DNA of 64,000 nucleotides. Source: JACVRW01 sp963728155 (GTDB lineage Bacteria > Actinomycetota > Thermoleophilia > Solirubrobacterales > Thermoleophilaceae). The stretch spans positions 1 through 64,000 of the forward strand of contig CAVSJF010000011.1 of NCBI GenBank assembly GCA_963728155.1. The letters are read 5' to 3'. Below the pieces are notes generated by a model. That model searched no databases, had not been told where the DNA came from, and saw only the letters and a list, made by a program, of their open reading frames with translations. Positions 47,649 to 59,372 of this stretch are shown here, in pieces. The number at the start of each line of letters is the position of its first letter. Position 1 is the stretch's first letter. Position numbers and translations under genes: made by a program.

Positions 47649-47695
47649 GTGAACCTCTTGCACAGGTTCGGTGCAATTCCTGCAAATTGCGCAAA

Positions 47696-47719
47696 ACCGT
47701 TCCCACTATCCGGAACGGT
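47696..47719. promoter_or_regulatory. Inverted repeat with outward-facing GGAACGGT
   Basis: ACCGTTCC (47696-47703) and GGAACGGT (47712-47719) are separated by 8 bases in the divergent region between the zinc-ribbon and FHA genes. It could be a repressor operator overlapping the -35 region, or two back-to-back ECF-type -35 elements (GGAAC). Confidence 0.45.
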
Positions 47720-47724
47720 CTGAG

Positions 47725-47730
47725 TAACCT
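47725..47730 (+). promoter_or_regulatory. -10 box of the FHA gene
   Basis: TAACCT lies about 40 bases before ATG 47771. The leader would carry GGAGGAA as a strong Shine-Dalgarno, so this gene is not leaderless. Confidence 0.4.
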
Positions 47731-47770
47731 TCCGTCCATTCCCCCCACCCCCGGAGGAAAGACAGAACAC

Positions 47771-48316
47771 ATGGAAGAGTTCAGTTCCGGCACTCTGGCA
47801 GGGGCCGGTTCCTTCCACTGCGACACCTGTGGCTTCGCTGTCGCGCTCCACGAGCGCGACTCCGTTCCCGCGTGTCCGGAGTGCGGAGGCGACCGGTTTA
47901 AGAGGGCATCCCTGTTCAGCGTGCCCGACGAAGCACCCGAGCGTCACCGGGTCGTCGACCCGCCGGACTGGCTCGAGGAGGCGCGCGAAGCGCTGGTCAC
48001 CTCGGGCACGTACCTGGCCTTCGAGGACGACGAGCGAGTGCGGGTGGTCCCGCTGCAGAAGGGGTGGACGCGGGTCGGGCGCAGCCTGTCGGCACACATC
48101 CGCTTCGACGACCCGACCGTCTCGCGCCGCCACGCGCTCGTCTACCGCGACGAGGACGGCGCGCGCATCCTCGACGACCGCAGCCTCAACGGCGTGTTCC
48201 GCAACGGCGATCGCGTCGAGCTGGCCGAGCTCGAGGACCGCGACGCCGTCGACGTCGGACGCTTCCGGCTGTTCTTCCTGGATCTGGTGAAGGACCGGGC
48301 GGCGTTCGCCCGCTGA
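47771..48316 (+). CDS. FHA domain protein with N-terminal zinc ribbon
   Basis: A 181-residue protein. The first 45 residues have two CxxC pairs (CDTCGF and CPECGG), a zinc ribbon. Residues 80-175 form a forkhead-associated domain, which binds phosphothreonine: RVGRSLSAHIRFDDPTVSRRHALV has the GRS and SRRH binding motifs, then LNGVFRNGDRVELAELEDRD. Function is signalling through Ser/Thr kinase phosphorylation. ATG 47771 has a strong GGAGGAA upstream. It is convergent with the GGDEF gene by one base. Confidence 0.87.
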   Translation: MEEFSSGTLAGAGSFHCDTCGFAVALHERDSVPACPECGGDRFKRASLFSVPDEAPERHRVVDPPDWLEEAREALVTSGTYLAFEDDERVRVVPLQKGWTRVGRSLSAHIRFDDPTVSRRHALVYRDEDGARILDDRSLNGVFRNGDRVELAELEDRDAVDVGRFRLFFLDLVKDRAAFAR

Positions 48317-48317
48317 G

Positions 48318-49759
48318 CTAGGCGGCCCGTTCCCGCAGCGAGCGCCGGTCGGCCTTGTCCGCATATAGGCGGGCATCCGCGACGCTCAGCACCTGGGCGA
48401 ACGTCGAGCCCTCGGCGGGGAACCGCACCTTTCCCGAAGAGGCGGCGACCGCGTAGTCCTCGCCGCGCTCCTTGAGCGCGTTGGCCGAGGCGCACTCGAT
48501 CTTCTCCACGTCCGGCGAGCCCGCGGGCACGAGCACGCAGAACTCGTCGCCGCCCAGTCGATAGGCCCGAGCGCCATCGCTCATCGCCTGGCGCAGTGCC
48601 GCGCCCAGGCGGGCGAGCAGGGCGTCGCCTGCCGGGTGACCGAAGCGATCGTTGAAGGTCTTGAAGCCATCGAGATCGAACAGCAGCAGAGCCCCCTGGC
48701 TGTCGCGCACGGCCAGGCCGAGCTCCTCATCCAGATCGTGCGCCAGGCGGCGCCGGTTGCCGAGGCGGGTGAGGGCGTCGGTCTGCGCCTCGCGGCGGCT
48801 CGTGGCCAGCCTCCGCTGATTCTCGGCCAGGGTGATGGCCAGGCGCAGGATCACGAGGGCAAGCGTGGCGGTGGCGAGCACGGGTGCGAGGAGGTCAACG
48901 TCTCGGAACGAGCTGACCGCCAGTACGGCCAGGGCCAGCAGGGCGACCACGCAGGGCACGATGAACAGCCGCGCCCCGCTCGAGCCGTATGTCACGCCGC
49001 GGGGGAATTCCCTGCCAAGCGCCGTAGCCGATCGTGAGCATCGCCGCGGGCCAGAGCAGATCGACGACCGATCCCTCCGAGTAAATGCCCTCGGCGCTCA
49101 GAACGAAGAAGGCGATGTCGGCCAGCGCGACCAGAGCGAGACCGATCCCGAGCAGCGCCCAAGGGCGGCCCGGCCGCCAGCCGGTGAGGGAGAAGACGCC
49201 CACTACGACGCTCAGGAGCACCCCGTCACCAAGCGCGTAGGCCAGATTGACCGCCGTTCCCAGGGGATCCGTCTCGTCCACGATCAGTGGGGCCGAGGAT
49301 CGCGGCCGTGACGGAGGCCACTCCGAGCGCGGCAATCAGCCCATCGAGCCACAGAGAGCGCTGGAACTCACGGATACGTAGCCGAGCGAGGAGCACGAAG
49401 GCCGCGTAGGCGAGTGGATAGAAGGCGAGGAACAGCCAGTCCCCGACCGACGGAAACGGTGTGAATTTCTCGTCGGCCAAGAAGAGTTCGAAGTGCAACT
49501 CGGACGCGGTCCAGCAGGTCAGCGCCAGGGCGACCAAGTGCCCAGACGATGCGCTCCGCGGGCACCACAACGGCCCGGGTCAGGCAGAGCAGCGCGGCGG
49601 CGGCGATCAGAGCCGTTGTAGACCCAGGTGGAGAAGAAGTCTTCGACGCTCGTCCCGCCCGACGTCGAAAACCAGAACGACGGCGTAGAGAGCGAGTGGG
49701 AGCAGCGGTGCAAGCCCGAGCACGCGCAAGACCTTGCTCTGCGGAGCGATCGGGCGCAC
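48318..49759 (-). CDS. Membrane GGDEF protein (about five frame breaks)
   Basis: A diguanylate cyclase of about 478 residues after repair. A long N-terminal part has eight or so hydrophobic segments in a row (for example LAPLLPLALYAVVLVF, LLCLTRAVVV, VLLSVVVGVFSL, LALVALADIAFFVL, FIVPCVVALLALAVLAV), a membrane sensor. The GGDEF domain has TDALTRLGNRRRL and the exact motif RLGGDEFCVL. The frame breaks near 49670, 49618, 49530, 49292 and 49005, each explained by one extra base. All five corrections give a length divisible by three. GTG 49759 is the likely start, 4 bases after the upstream stop. Confidence 0.75.
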
Positions 49760-49763
49760 GCGG

Positions 49764-52157
49764 TCAGCCGTCCGGTGCGGTGAGTGTCAGCGGCCAGCTC
49801 GAGCGCTGCACTCCGGTCGGGGTGTTCAACTTGACACTGGCAAGCGCCTTCAGGCGCCCGTTTCGCCGAAGCAGCCGGCGGCCCTCGCTTGAGACATGCA
49901 CCAGCACCTTGCGGCGGCTGCGTGGGGCCACTGAGAAGCTCCGGAGGCCGACACGCAGCTTGCGTCCCTTGCGGGCGGGGGCCGCGTACAGCGAGCCGGC
50001 TCGGGCCCGTGGCACGAAGACGTCGAGCACGAGGAGACCGCGGCAGCGGCGGCGCGAGTGGCAGCTCACCGGCACTGCCGCCTGGCCGCGGCGGTTCAGC
50101 TCGATCGGAGCGGTCGGCGCGACCTCGACTGGGCCCGGCTCCAGCACGGTGAAGGACCGGCCCGCCGGCGTGGCGTCGACATTGCCGGCCCCATCGATCG
50201 CGCGCACGCGCAGCTCGTGACCCCCGGAGATGAGTGCGAGGACGTGGCGAGCCGGACAGGCCCGGAAGCGTCCGTCGTCGAGCGAGCACTCGAAGGCCTC
50301 CGGGCGCTCACTCGAGGAAAAGTGGAAACGGGGTGTGGTGTCTCGCGTGCGCGAACGCGGCCCGCTGACGATCTCGGTCTGGGGCGGCTCGGTGTCCGCG
50401 GGCCGGGGAGCGTTGTCGACGCTGAGGGTGCCGGTCGACGAGGTCGTCAGGCCGCGCGCGTCGCCCGCCACGGCCTGGACGAGGTGGTCGCCGTTGGCCA
50501 GTCCCCGCGTGTCGACGGGCAGGCTGAAGACCGCGCCGGGAAGCGCGTGGGACGAGCCGGAGCCGGGGTCGGGAAGGAACGCGGTGCCCATGGGTGACCC
50601 GTCGATCCGGAACTCGACGTTGGTCACGCTTCGAGCGTCGTAGGCCTCGGCCTGCAACGCCGTGTTCCCGGACACGGCCCCCGCGGGCGCGATGAACGTG
50701 ACCCGCGGCGGCGTGCCGTCGATCGTCGAGTAGGCGAAGGTGCCCGCGTCGCTGGTGAAGATCGCCCGGCCCGCCGCCAGCGCGGGCCCGCCGAAGGAGG
50801 CCGTGGCGCCGGCGTTGTTCGCGCTCTGGGAGAACTCCGATGCCAGGACCGGCTGGGCGTCGCCCGTGTTCAGGACCAGCTGCTGGCCGTTGTCGCGCGT
50901 TACGAATGCGTACGTGTCCGACAGGGCCGCCGTGGTGCGCGCGAAGGCCTGTCCCGGCGCGGTTATCGGCCCCGGGCTGAACCGGTCCCGCTCGGCGAGG
51001 TTCCCGCTCTCCACCAGATAGAAGTTCGAGCTGGTCGTGAGGGCGATCACTCCCTCCGTCTCGTTGGGCCCGACGCGGCGGCTGACCGCCAGGGCAGGCG
51101 CCGGAGCGCCGGGGAAGGGTGTGGGGCTGTCCGTGACGTCGAGAGATTGCGACGAGCCCGTCTGCTCGATCTTGCTCACCACCGTGTTGGGCGAATCGCT
51201 CCTGGCCACATAGAGGTAGGGCGACGTCGCGAAGCCGCTCTTCGGTGCTCCGGGCAGCAGGCCGTCACCGGTCCGCGGCACCGCCGGGGTTTGACCGGTG
51301 CCTCCCGTCGCGGGGGCGACCGGACCCTGCACAAGGGTGGCCACCGCGTAGGTCTCGACGAACGTGGAGCCTCCCGAGGTTCCGAGCGCGACGTATTCGG
51401 TCGGCACACCGATCGAGTCCTCGAGCCATACGAGCGCGGGCGAGGCCACGAGATTGGCATTGGGCACGGTGACGAAGCCCGGGGTACCCCAGGACGCGGA
51501 GGTGGAGAGCGCATCGGTGATGTCGACTCTGAAGAGCCGCTTCACTCCCCCCGGCCCGCCGGCAACGAAGAGCAGGTGTGCCGTGCCGTTGACATCGGGC
51601 TCGGTCATCAACGGAGAGCTCTCGACGGTGAAGCCGTCGGTGCCCGACAGCGGAAAGTCCTGGATCAGGGCGCCCGTCGAGGCGTCGATCTGGGCCAGGG
51701 CGATGTCACCCGGGCCAGGCTGGTCATCGTTCTGCAGGACGTAGATCTGACCCGGATCGAGGGCGCTCGAGACCGTTACCGGCGACACCGTCGTGTTCGT
51801 CGTGCCGTAGATATCCAGGTCGTCGACCCCGTCGTTCAGGCCGATGCCGCCCGCGCCCGTGACCTCGGTGCCGTCACCGAAGCGATGGACGAAGAAGTTT
51901 CCGGACTCGATCCCGTAGCTCACCCGGCTGCCCCCCGGGGCGCCCCACGAGACAACGGGCCCGCTCCGCACCGCCTGATTGAAGCCGGAGACTCGCTCCC
52001 ACGCCGCGCTCACCGGCGTGTTGGCGCTGGGATCGAGAGCGTCGTGTCCTGACCGGCTCGCACCTCCGCCCAGGCCCGACCAGCCGGTCGCCGAAGCGCT
52101 GGCCGGAGCGACCGCGAGCAGCAGCAGCATGCACAGGAGGAGGTGCCGGGGCGCCAT
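49764..52157 (-). CDS. Large secreted protein with beta-propeller-like and Ig-like domains
   Basis: A 797-residue extracellular protein. It has a signal peptide ending near residue 23. Residues about 24-480 form strand-rich repeats resembling a PQQ-type propeller (GPVVSWGAPGG, YVLQNDDQPGPGDIALAQID, ALVWLEDSIGVPTEYVALG). Then comes an Ig-like segment (PPRVTFIAPAGAVSGNT) and a second one (TPPRFHFSSSERPEAFECSL-type). The C-terminus is basic and Arg/Lys-rich. There is no catalytic motif or cell-wall anchor. It is the upstream partner of the GGDEF gene, 4 bases apart. Confidence 0.7.
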   Translation of the reverse strand: MAPRHLLLCMLLLLAVAPASASATGWSGLGGGASRSGHDALDPSANTPVSAAWERVSGFNQAVRSGPVVSWGAPGGSRVSYGIESGNFFVHRFGDGTEVTGAGGIGLNDGVDDLDIYGTTNTTVSPVTVSSALDPGQIYVLQNDDQPGPGDIALAQIDASTGALIQDFPLSGTDGFTVESSPLMTEPDVNGTAHLLFVAGGPGGVKRLFRVDITDALSTSASWGTPGFVTVPNANLVASPALVWLEDSIGVPTEYVALGTSGGSTFVETYAVATLVQGPVAPATGGTGQTPAVPRTGDGLLPGAPKSGFATSPYLYVARSDSPNTVVSKIEQTGSSQSLDVTDSPTPFPGAPAPALAVSRRVGPNETEGVIALTTSSNFYLVESGNLAERDRFSPGPITAPGQAFARTTAALSDTYAFVTRDNGQQLVLNTGDAQPVLASEFSQSANNAGATASFGGPALAAGRAIFTSDAGTFAYSTIDGTPPRVTFIAPAGAVSGNTALQAEAYDARSVTNVEFRIDGSPMGTAFLPDPGSGSSHALPGAVFSLPVDTRGLANGDHLVQAVAGDARGLTTSSTGTLSVDNAPRPADTEPPQTEIVSGPRSRTRDTTPRFHFSSSERPEAFECSLDDGRFRACPARHVLALISGGHELRVRAIDGAGNVDATPAGRSFTVLEPGPVEVAPTAPIELNRRGQAAVPVSCHSRRRCRGLLVLDVFVPRARAGSLYAAPARKGRKLRVGLRSFSVAPRSRRKVLVHVSSEGRRLLRRNGRLKALASVKLNTPTGVQRSSWPLTLTAPDG

Positions 52158-52224
52158 TTCCCCCGGTAATCGGTAGGGGCGGTGCGGGCTTTACGAGCGC
52201 CGGGTCGCGGGGGAGGGCCAGCCT

Positions 52225-53199
52225 CTAGGGGTTCTCGGCCAGCTCGGCCAGGCCTTGAGCCCTGGTCGTGCGCGGCTCGTAGCCCATCTCGGCCCGCGCC
52301 CGCGAGATGTCCAGCGTGCACTCCTGCGAGGAGACCCATACCGCGAAGCGGGTCAGCGGTGGAGAACCGGGGCGCTTCAGCACCCGCCAGAGGCGTTCGC
52401 TCGCCAGCGCGCCGGCGCTCGCCACGCCCGTGGGAACGTCCTTGTCGGGCGCCTCGACGCCCTGCGTGGCGAGCATCGCGCTCACGAACTCGCGAAACAC
52501 GACCGGCTCACCGTCGGTCACGAAGTAGACGCCGCCCGCCGGGGCCCGCGTCGCCGCCAGCCAGAGCCCCTCGACCGTGTTGTCGATGTGGGTGGTGTCG
52601 GTGAGTTGACCCCCGCCGCCCACCCAGCGGAAGCGGCCCTTGCGAACCATCTCCGTGAGCGCGGGCAGGAGCGTCGTGTCGCCCTTTCCCCACACGAAGC
52701 GCGGGCGGACCACGACAGTCTCGAGCTCGCTGTCGTTCGCCTCGCGCACGAGCTCCTCGGCCTTGGCCTTGGACGATGGGTAGAGCGACGGCGAGTCGGG
52801 ACGCAGTGGGGCGCTCTCGTCGACGTTGACCAGAGGGTCGCCGGCCATCAGTGCCGCCTCGGTGCCAACGTGCACGAGCCGCCGCACGCCCGCCTCGCGG
52901 CAAGCCACGATCACGTTCCGCGTGCCGTGAACGTTGATGCGCTCGAAGTCGGCGGGATCGCCCCAGTCCTCGACCTTGGCGGCGGCGTGGAAGCAGACGT
53001 CGCACCCGCGCGCGCCGCCGGTCAGCGCGCCGGTGTAGCCGAGGTCGCCCGCGACCAGCTCGGCCCCGAGGCCGGTCACCTTCTTGGCCGACGCCTCCGA
53101 GCGGGCGAGGGCGCGCACGTCCCAGCCCTCCGAGCGCAGGCGCTCTATCAGCGCGGCTCCGACGAAGCCCGACCCACCGGTTACGAATGCGCTCGGCAC
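52225..53199 (-). CDS. NAD-dependent epimerase/dehydratase family protein
   Basis: A 324-residue short-chain dehydrogenase of the extended type. Its nucleotide-binding motif is FVTGGSGFVGAAL at residues 5-17. The active-site YxxxK is YPSSK near residue 140, preceded by a Thr/Ser in HVGTEAAL. The C-terminus has the substrate part typical of 3-beta-hydroxysteroid dehydrogenase- or sugar-epimerase-like members. Substrate unknown. It is 7 bases after gltD, so it is probably in the glutamate synthase operon. Confidence 0.85.
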   Translation of the reverse strand: MPSAFVTGGSGFVGAALIERLRSEGWDVRALARSEASAKKVTGLGAELVAGDLGYTGALTGGARGCDVCFHAAAKVEDWGDPADFERINVHGTRNVIVACREAGVRRLVHVGTEAALMAGDPLVNVDESAPLRPDSPSLYPSSKAKAEELVREANDSELETVVVRPRFVWGKGDTTLLPALTEMVRKGRFRWVGGGGQLTDTTHIDNTVEGLWLAATRAPAGGVYFVTDGEPVVFREFVSAMLATQGVEAPDKDVPTGVASAGALASERLWRVLKRPGSPPLTRFAVWVSSQECTLDISRARAEMGYEPRTTRAQGLAELAENP

Positions 53200-53206
53200 G
53201 GTCCCG

Positions 53207-54759
<1,553 letters not shown>

Positions 54760-54760
<1 letters not shown>

Positions 54761-57700
54761 CAGGCTGGGACCTCGGGCCTCTTCTCCTCCTGTGCTTGCC
54801 TCTCCTCGGCCAGCTCGGTCATCGCGCGCTTGTAGTCGTGCGGCATGACCTTCACGAAGTGCACCACCTCGGTCTCCCAGTCGGCGAGGATCCGCTCGGC
54901 CACCGTGGAGCCGGTGCGCTCGGCGTGCTCGGCCACGAAGCCCCGCAGCTCGAGGGACTCGTCGGGCGAGATCTCGTCGAAGCCGACCAGCTCCATGTTG
55001 CAGCGCGAGCGAAACACTCCCTCGCTGTCGAGCACGTACGCGATGCCGCCGCTCATGCCCGCCGCGAAGTTCAGCCCGGTGGGCCCAAGCACCACCACGC
55101 GCCCGCCGGTCATGTACTCGCAGCCGTGGTCGCCGATTCCTTCGACCACGGCGGTCACGCCGGAGTTGCGCACGGCGAAGCGCTCACCGGCGAGCCCCCT
55201 GAAGAAGGCCTTGCCCGAGGTGGCCCCGTAGAGGACGGTGTTGCCGACGATCACGTTCTCGGCCGCGGCGAAGGTGGCCTCGGGCGAGGGCCGCACCACC
55301 AGCGTGCCTCCCGACATCCCCTTGCCGACGTAGTCGTTGGCGTCGCCGTGGAGCACCATGGTCACCCCGGCCGCCAGCCACGCGCCGAAGCTCTGGCCCG
55401 CCGAGCCGCTCAGCGCCACGTCGATCGAGCCCTCGGGCAGCCCGGCGGCGCCGTGCGCGCGGGCGATCTCGCCCGACAGCAGGCCGCCCACCGCCCGGTT
55501 CTTGTTCTCGATGCGCCTCTCGATGCGCACGGGAATCCCCTGCTCGATCGCCGGGCGCGAGCGCTGGACGATGTCGAGGTCGATCGAATCCTGCAGCACC
55601 GGGTCGGGCCGGCGCGTGCAGTGCCGCGGCGCGTCGCCGGCCTGCTCGGGCACGTGCAGCAGCGGGCGCAGGTCGATGCCGCGCGCCTTCCAGTGGTCGA
55701 CCGTCTCGTCGGGCACGAGCAGGTCGGTCCGGCCGATCAGCTCGTCGAGCGAGCGCACGCCCAGCGACGCCATGATGGCCCGCGCCTCCTCGGCCACCAT
55801 GAAGAGGTAGTTGACCACGTGCTCGGGCTGCCCCTCGAAGCGCCGGCGCAGCTCGGGGTCCTGAGTCGCGATGCCCACCGGGCAGGTATTGAGGTGGCAG
55901 ACCCGCATCATCACGCAGCCCAGCGCGATCAGGGGTGCGGTGGAGAAGCCGAACTCGTCGGCGCCGAGAATCGCTCCGACGACGACGTCGCGGCCCGTGC
56001 GCATCTGGCCGTCGACCTCGACCAGGATGCGCGAGCGCAGGTCGTTGCGCAGCAGCGTCTGCTGCGTCTCGGCCAGGCCGATCTCCCACGGGAATCCCGG
56101 CGTGGTGGATGGAGGCCTGCGGGGAGGCGCCCGTGCCGCCGTCGTGGCCGGCGATCACCACGTGGTCGGCGTTGGCCTTGGCCACGCCCGCGGCCACCGT
56201 GCCCACCCCGACCTCGCTCACCAGCTTGACCGAGATGCGCGCACCGGGATTGGCGCAGCGTAGGTCGTAGATCAGCTGCTTCAGGTCCTCGATCGAGTAG
56301 ATGTCGTGATGCGGGGGCGGTGAGATCAGGCCCACCCCCGGAGTGGAGTGACGCAGGCCCGCGATGTAGCGGTCGACCTTGTGCCCGGGCAGCTGGCCGC
56401 CCTCTCCGGGCTTGGCCCCCTGGGCCACCTTGATCTGCAGCTCGTCCGCGTTGACCAGATAGTTGACGGTCACGCCGAAGCGCCCCGACGCCACCTGCTT
56501 GATCGACGATCGCCGGTCGTCGGTGAAGCGCGCCGGGTCCTCGCCGCCCTCGCCCGTGTTCGACTTCCCGCCCAGGCGGTTCATGCCCGCGGCGAGCGTC
56601 TCGTGGGCCTCGGGCGACAGGGCGCCGAGCGACATGCCGCCCGACTTGAATCGCCGCACCAGGTCCGTGGCCGGCTCGACCTCCTCCAGCGCCACCGGGT
56701 CGGTGTCCTCGCGGAAGCGCAGCAGGCCGCGCAGGGCGGTGTTGCGCACGGCCACGTCGTTCACGTAGGTGGCGAAGCGCTCGTAGGCCTCGGCGCCGTC
56801 CTCCCCCCGCGCCGCGTGCTGGAGGGTGGCGATGGTCTCGGGGTTCCAGCCGTGGTACTCGCCGCGCCGGCGCCAGGCGTAGACCCCGCCCGCCGGCAGC
56901 AGCTCCGTCACGGCCGCCGGCCAGGCCCGCGCATGGCGGTCGAGCGCCTCGCGGGCGATCTCGCAGAGCCCGATCCCCTCCACGCGCGAGGACGTGCCGG
57001 TGAAGTGACGGTCGATCACCTCGCGCTTGATCCCCACGGCCTCGAAGATCTGGGCCCCTGTGTAGGAGCGGATGGTGGAGATGCCCATCTTGGACAGGAT
57101 CTTCAGCAGGCCCTTGCCGATGGCGCCGATCACGCGCTGCTCCGCATCCTCGGGGCTCATGCCGTCGGGCAGCCGGCCGTCGCGGTGGAGGGCGTAGAGC
57201 GACTCGAACATCACGTAGGGGTTCACCGCCGCCGCGCCCGAGCCGAGCAGGGTCGCGATGTGGTGGATCTCGCGCGCCTCGCCGGTCTCCACCACCAGGC
57301 CGATCTGCAGGCGCGTGGCCTCACGCACGAGGTGGTGGTGCAGGGCGCCGACCGCGAGCAGCGACGGCATCGGCGCTCGCTCGGGGCCCATGTTGCGGTC
57401 GGAGAGGATGATGATGTTCACCCCGCCCGCCACGAGCTCGGAGGCCTCGCGGCACATGGCTTCGATGCGCCGCTCCATGCCCTCCTCGCCCTCCGCCGCC
57501 GGCCAGGTCATGTCGATGGTGCGGGCCGCGAAGACGTTGTGGTCGACCTGGCGCAGCTTCTCGAGCTGTGAGTTGCGCAGGATCGGCTGCGGCATCACGA
57601 GCTGGTGGCAGTGGTCGGGCGTCTCACCGAGCAGGTTGATCTCCGGCCCGATGCAGGCCTCCAGGCTCATCACCACCGATTCCCGGATGGGGTCGATGGC

Positions 57701-59312
57701 GGGGTTGGTGACCTGGGCGAAGAGCTGCTTGAAGTAGGAGAAGAGGGGTGGGCGGCGGTCGGACATCGACGCGAGGGCCACGTCGTTGCCCATCGAGCCG
57801 GTGGGCTCGGCACCATTCTTCGCCATCGGCGCGAGGATGACCCGCAGGTCCTCCTCGCTCCATCCGAAAGCGAGCTGCTTCGCGCGCAGGGGCTCCACGC
57901 GCGGCACGCGCGGGCTCTGCTCGGGCAGGTCCTCGATGTGCACCACGCGATCGTGCAGCCACTCGCCGTAGGGGCGCCGGCGGGCCAGGTCGCCCTTGAC
58001 CTTGCTGTCGGGGACGATGCGGTCTCGCTCGAGGTCGACCAGGAAGATCTTGCCCGGGCGCAGGCGGCCCTTGGCCACGATCTCGTCCTCGCCGGCCTCG
58101 AGCACCCCGGTCTCGGAGGCCAGCACCACCCAGCCGTTCTTGGTCACCACCCAGCGTCCCGGCCGGAGGCCGTTGCGGTCGAGGGTGGCGCCGATCACCC
58201 GCCCGTCGGTGAAGGCCACGGCGGCGGGCCCGTCCCAGGGCTCGATCAGCGAGGCGTGGTAGGCGTAGAAGTCGCGCACCTCCTGGGGCAGCTCGGGACG
58301 GCCCTGGTAGGCCTCCGGAATGAGCATCGACATCGCGTGCGCCGGCGAGCGGCCCCCGAGCACCAGCAGCTCCATCAGGCCGTCGAGCGAGGCCGAGTCC
58401 GAGATGTCGTCGCCCAGCAGCCCGCGGATCTTCTCGATGTCGTCGCCGAACAGGGGTGAGGAGAGGGTCAGCTCGCGCGCGCGGTGCCAGTTGCGATTGC
58501 CCCGCAGCGTGTTGATCTCGCCGTTGTGGGCGAGCATCCGGTAGGGGTGGGCCAGCTCCCAGCTCGGGAAGGTGTTGGTGGAGAAGCGCGAGTGCACGAG
58601 GGCGAGCCGCGAGGCGAGCCGCTCGTCCTTGAGGTCGGGGTAGTACTGGGAGAGCTGAGGGGCGGTGAGCATCCCCTTGTAGACCAGGGTGCGGCTGGAG
58701 AAGCCCACGATGGCCACCCCGGGCAGGTCGTGCTTCTCGGCGCAGCGCCGGATCACGTAGAGCTTTCGCTCCAGCGCGTCCTGGTCCTCGATCCCGTCAC
58801 CCGCGCCCACGAACAGGTGCTGGATGTAGGGCGCGCAGTCCCTGGCGGTGGTGCCGCTGTGCAGGTCCTCGGTCCACACGTCGCGCCAGCCCAGCACGCG
58901 CTGGCCCTCGGCCTCCACGGTGCGCTCGATCAGCTCGATCGCCCTCGCACGCGCGGCCTCGTCGCGCCGCGGGCAGGAAGCACACCGCCACGCCGTAGCG
59001 GCCCGGCTCGGGCAGCTCGAACTTGGCCGTCGCGCGCAGGAACTCATCCGGGAGCTGGATCAGTATTCCCGCTCCGTCGCCCGTGTCGGGGTCGGCACCC
59101 TCGGCGCCGCGGTGCTCGAGATGCTCGAGCGCCCACAGCGCGCGGGACACGACCTCATGCGACGCGGGAGCCCCCAAGCGCGCGACGAACGCGACGCCGC
59201 AGGCGTCGTGCTCATACTGCTGGTCGTAGAGGCCGCCGCGCGCGGCCCGAAGGTCTTGGGGGGTGATAGTCGGTTCCTCGGGTTCAGCGCCTTCGGCGGC
59301 GCGCAGGTGCAG
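54760..59312 (-). CDS. gltB: Glutamate synthase large subunit (two frame breaks)
   Basis: About 1516 residues after repair. The class II amidotransferase begins at YEHDACGVAF, where Cys becomes the N-terminal nucleophile. The central domain, the FMN-binding synthase domain (GHDGGTGASPQASIHHAG) and the 3Fe-4S motif CVMMRVCHLNTCP follow. The C-terminal beta-helix has GGTLVVRP, NTVLYGATSG and similar repeats. Frame breaks near 58972 and 56091 each fit one extra G on the plus strand. No ATG/GTG/TTG lies suitably in frame; CTG 59312 is 8 bases after a TACAAT box, so the start may be CTG or contain an error. Confidence 0.9.
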
Positions 59313-59320
59313 AACAGAAA

Positions 59321-59326
59321 ATTGTA
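59321..59326 (-). promoter_or_regulatory. -10 box of gltB
   Basis: TACAAT on the minus strand, 8 bases before the proposed CTG start of gltB. Confidence 0.4.
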
Positions 59327-59359
59327 CGGCTGTTCGGCCGTATCGGCGAGGGCGGTCGG

Positions 59360-59365
59360 TAAGGT
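59360..59365 (+). promoter_or_regulatory. -10 box of a probably leaderless gene
   Basis: TAAGGT ends 7 bases before GTG 59373. Confidence 0.45.
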
Positions 59366-59372
59366 CGCGACC

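Noticed and set aside
48318..49759. Programmed frameshifting in the GGDEF gene
   Set aside because: Five breaks in one gene with no slippery sequence and a general pattern of extra G/C bases favour sequence errors.
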